A DNA stretch of 64,000 nt from the NCBI RefSeq assembly GCF_013282805.1, contig NZ_CP054038.1:620001-684000 (forward strand). The letters run 5' to 3'. Below the pieces are notes generated by a model. It did no database searches. It saw only the letters and a list, made by a program, of their open reading frames with translations, and was not told where the DNA came from. The stretch is from Microbacterium hominis (GTDB lineage Bacteria > Actinomycetota > Actinomycetes > Actinomycetales > Microbacteriaceae). Below are positions 61,488 through 64,000 of the stretch, piece by piece; the first letter of the stretch is position 1; each line of letters opens with the position of its first letter. The position numbers were made by a program, and so were the translations under genes.

Positions 61488-61493
61488 TACCGT
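61488..61493 (+). promoter_or_regulatory. -10 box TACCGT six bases before the pxpA ATG (leaderless candidate)
   Basis: TACCGT fits TANNNT and ends six bases before ATG 61500. No good ribosome site competes. Confidence 0.4.
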
Positions 61494-61499
61494 GGGCGG

Positions 61500-62255
61500 A
61501 TGGCCACGATCGACCTGAACGCCGACCTCGGCGAGACGGTGGGCGGCGTGCCGACTGCCGACGACGAGGCGATGTTCGCGGTGATCTCGAGCGCCAGCAT
61601 CGCGTGCGGCGGCCACGCCGGCGACGCCGCCTCGATGCGCGCGGCCGCGGAGCGCGCGCGGCGGTTCGGCGTGTCCGTGGGGGCGCATCCGTCGTACGCC
61701 GATCCGGCCAACTTCGGGCGCATCGCCCGCGATCTGCCACCGGCGTCGCTGCGGGCGATGCTCGAGGTGCAGCTCCAGAGCCTCATCGCCGCCGGTGCCG
61801 ACGTGCGCTACGTCAAGCCCCACGGGGCGCTGTACAACCGCATCGTGCACGACGCCGCGCAGGCCGACGCGGTCGCCGACGCGATCGCGTCCCTCGCGTC
61901 GCGGCTGGGCAGGCCGCTGCCGGTGCTGGGCCTGGGCGGCGCGATCGCGGCGGCGGCCGGCGACCGGGGGCTGCCGTTCGTGCGCGAGGCGTTCCTCGAT
62001 CGCGGATACCTTCCCGACGGCACGCTCGTGCCGCGCTCGCGACCGGGTGCGCTCCTGGACGACCCCGACGCCGTCGCCGCGCGCGCGGTGCGGCTCGTGC
62101 GCGCCGGGACGGTGACGGCCGTCGACGGCTCCGAGGTGGAGGTGGATGCCGCGTCGCTGTGCGTCCACGGCGATTCCCCCGCCGCCGTCGCGATGGCCCG
62201 GGCGGTGCGCGCCGCGCTCGACGCGGCGGCGGTCGAGGTGCGCTCGCCGTGGTGA
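61500..62255 (+). CDS. pxpA: 5-oxoprolinase subunit PxpA (LamB/YcsF family)
   Basis: A 251-residue protein of the LamB/YcsF family. It starts IDLNADLGETVGG and continues SIACGGHAGDAASMRAA, GAHPSYADPANFGR, VRYVKPHGALYN and EAFLDRGYLPDGTLVPRSRPGALL, all family hallmarks. PxpA acts with PxpB and PxpC to open 5-oxoproline (pyroglutamate) to glutamate with ATP. The next gene starts inside its stop (GTGA), so the subunits are co-translated. Confidence 0.93.
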   Translation: MATIDLNADLGETVGGVPTADDEAMFAVISSASIACGGHAGDAASMRAAAERARRFGVSVGAHPSYADPANFGRIARDLPPASLRAMLEVQLQSLIAAGADVRYVKPHGALYNRIVHDAAQADAVADAIASLASRLGRPLPVLGLGGAIAAAAGDRGLPFVREAFLDRGYLPDGTLVPRSRPGALLDDPDAVAARAVRLVRAGTVTAVDGSEVEVDAASLCVHGDSPAAVAMARAVRAALDAAAVEVRSPW

Positions 62256-64000
62256 CCGGTTCCGCGAGGGTGCGCGTGCTGCCGATGGGGCCGCGCGCTC
62301 TGCTGGTCGAGGTCGACGCGCTGGAGGCCGCCCTGGCGCTGCACCGGCGCCTGGCCGCCGCGCCCCCGCACGGGGTCGAGGAGCTCGTGCCGGCGGCGCG
62401 CACCGTGCTCGTGCGCATCGACCCGGCCCGCTGCGCGCCGGCGGCGGCGCGGGCGTGGATCCTCGCGGCCGGGTCGGGCGAGGCATCCCTTCCGCCCTCG
62501 TCGACGCGGGCCGTCGAGATCCCGGTCGTCTACGACGGCGCCGATCTCGTCGAGACGGCGCGGATGCTGGGGGTCGACGCCGACGAACTCGTGAACCGCC
62601 ACCGCCGCGCCGCGTGGACGGTCGCCTTCACCGGATTCGCGCCCGGATTCGGCTACCTCGTGAGCGAGGACTGGCCGTTCGACGTGCCGCGCCTGGATGA
62701 GCCGCGCACGCGCGTTCCCGCGGGGTCGGTGGGGCTGGCGGGCGTCTTCAGCGGCGCGTACCCGCGCGACACGCCGGGCGGGTGGCGGCTCATCGGCACG
62801 ACCGACGCGGTGCTGTTCGACCCCGCCGCCGACGACCCGGCGCTGCTGGCCCCGGGTGCGCGCGTGCGGTACGTGCCCGAGCGGGCGCGCGCCGTCGTCG
62901 GGGCGTTGCCGGAATCAGGTGATCCGCCGAGAACAGGCCACGCGGCGGGGAAGCAGCCTGTCTCCGGCGGATCACCTGATCTCGGCAAGGGCGAGGGAGT
63001 GGATGCCGGCGGCAAAGCTGCGCGAGAGGATGCCGGCGAGGCTACGGGAGTGGATCTCGGCAAGGGCGAGGGAGTGGATGCCGGCGGCGAGGGCACGGGA
63101 GTCGATGCCGTCGAGATCCAGGTCGTGGATGCCGATGCCGGCGGCATCCGGATCGTCGAGTCCGGGCTCCTGGCGACCCTGCAGGACCGCGGCCGCCCGG
63201 GTCGCGCGGCGCTCGGCGTCGCCCCCTCGGGCGCGCTCGACCGCGGCGCCCACGCGGCGGCGAACCGGCTGCTCGGCAACGCCCCCGACGCCGCCGCCAT
63301 CGAGGTGACCATGGGGGCCTGCGCGCGGTCGCGGAAGCCGACCTGTGGTGCGCGGTGACCGGCGCGTGGGGCGCGGTGCGGCTGGCGGGCCGCGAGATCG
63401 ACCCCTACACGGCCACGCGGTGGCCCGCGGGGGAGGAGTTGCACCTCGACTGGTTCGCCCACGGCGCGCGGGCCTACCTCGCCGTGCGCGGGGGCTTCGA
63501 CGCGCCGACGGCGCTCGGCTCGCGCTCCGCCGACCGCCTCGCGCGCCTCGGGCCGCCCGCGCTCGCGGCCGGCGACCGGGTCGCCCTCGCGGGCGACATC
63601 ACCGGACCCATCCCGGCGCTCGACATCGCGCCGTGGAGTGCGCCGCTCGACGACCTGCTCGAGGTCGAGCTGCTCCCGGGCCCGCGCGAGGACTGGTTCA
63701 CCCCGCTCGCCCGTCGTGCGCTCTTCGACGCCGAGTGGACGGTGACCCGCGACGCCGACCGCGTCGGCATCCGCCTCGACGGGCCGGTGCTCGACCGCTC
63801 CCGAGGCGGGGAGCTGCCCAGCGAGGGCATGTCGCCCGGCGCCCTGCAGGTGCCGCCGCACGGCCGTCCGGTCGTGCTGCTGGCAGACGGCCCCGTGACC
63901 GGCGGCTATCCCGTGATCGCGGTGGCCACCGATGCCGCCCTCGACGCCCTCGCGCAGGTCCGGCCCGGCACGCGCGTGCGCTTCCGCCACGCCCGGCAGT
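62252..64000 (+). CDS. Fused 5-oxoprolinase subunits PxpB-PxpC, apparent frameshift, runs off the window
   Basis: GTG 62252 starts a PxpB (KipI-like) domain with AFTGFAPGFGYL, PRLDEPRTRVPAGSVGLAG and YPRDTPGGWRLIG, ending near 62905. A low-complexity linker (62911-63130), made of palindromic element A and a repeated GKGEGVDAGG, leads to a PxpC (KipA-like) domain from IVESGLLATLQDRGRPG. At the run of five G (63313-63317) the frame breaks and stops at 63356-63358. With one more G it reads MGGLRAVAEADLWCAVTGAWG and stays open to the window end (frame from 63319), including VRGGFDAPTALGSRSADRLARLG. Sequence error is likely. Confidence 0.85.
62914..62980. repeat. Palindromic repeat element A, copy 2, inside pxpBC
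   Basis: atcaggtgatccgccg (62914-62929) and its complement (62965-62980), with an inner caggc/gcctg stem. Both the arms and the outer ctcggcaagg match the intergenic copy at 17339-17418. It is read in frame and gives the linker peptide ending PVSGGSPDLGK. Confidence 0.8.
62981..63088 (+). repeat. 33-base direct repeat in the PxpB-PxpC linker
   Basis: The 33 bases at 62981-63013 recur exactly at 63056-63088, 75 bases later and in frame. They encode LGKGEGVDAGG. The region between has degenerate gatgccggcg copies, so the linker has grown by local duplication next to palindrome A. Confidence 0.85.

Overview
The window is high-GC DNA (the third codon position is almost always G or C), with many GTG starts, TANNNT -10 boxes close to start codons, and coenzyme-F420, DivIVA-like and Lhr/Nei genes. 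This points to an actinobacterium. Frequent GGATGCCG/GGCATCC words and the gene content fit Microbacteriaceae, most likely Microbacterium; that is inference, because no rRNA or core marker is present. I see no tRNA, rRNA, CRISPR array, transposase or prophage gene. It reads as a chromosomal, largely catabolic region.

1-4.8 kb: end of an ECF sigma factor gene, a small acidic protein, a cytosolic-looking subtilisin (S8) with a heptad-repeat linker, and a TPR-CHAT caspase-like protease. This compact locus is the best candidate for an undescribed system. 5-7.3 kb: small ordinary genes (LysR-type effector domain without HTH, DUF1304-like membrane protein, anchored nuclease, hexapeptide-repeat protein).

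7.4-23.5 kb: amine and amino-acid catabolism. A class III aminotransferase and a CoA-acylating semialdehyde dehydrogenase lie divergent from a PucR regulator. They are followed by a P1/DmpA peptidase, an APC permease with TetR regulator, and a minus-strand series potA-potD-potB-potC, YtcJ-type amidohydrolase, FAD amine oxidase and cupin. 23.7-29.4 kb: nei and lhr repair pair. 29.4-33.2 kb: Pro/Thr-rich membrane protein, an ABC-F protein with a leader peptide and alternative hairpins upstream, an esterase and a small membrane protein. 33.3-41.4 kb: NUDIX-like protein, DivIVA-like coiled coil, M3 oligopeptidase, threonine aldolase, and an SDR/DUF6421 pair divergent from an Lrp regulator.

41.8-52.0 kb: a nine-gene minus-strand series that encodes reductive pyrimidine degradation: beta-ureidopropionase, dihydropyrimidinase, an LLM/F420 oxidoreductase, a four-gene THI5/NMT1-type ABC importer, beta-alanine-type aminotransferase and malonate-semialdehyde-type dehydrogenase. 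The usual dihydropyrimidine dehydrogenase is absent, and the F420 enzyme is a candidate replacement. 52.2-55.5 kb: SRPBCC protein, ComB-like phosphatase, SprT-like protein, TPR protein and spermidine-synthase-like protein. 55.7-64 kb: a dipeptide-type ABC importer (binding protein, two permeases, convergent double ATPase) followed by the 5-oxoprolinase genes pxpA and a fused pxpBC that runs off the window.

Three genes (potB, dppC-like, pxpBC) each carry an apparent one-base deletion in a run of four or five G/C; this looks like sequence error more than biology and should be checked. Three families of long palindromic repeats occur, and one copy is read in frame inside pxpBC.
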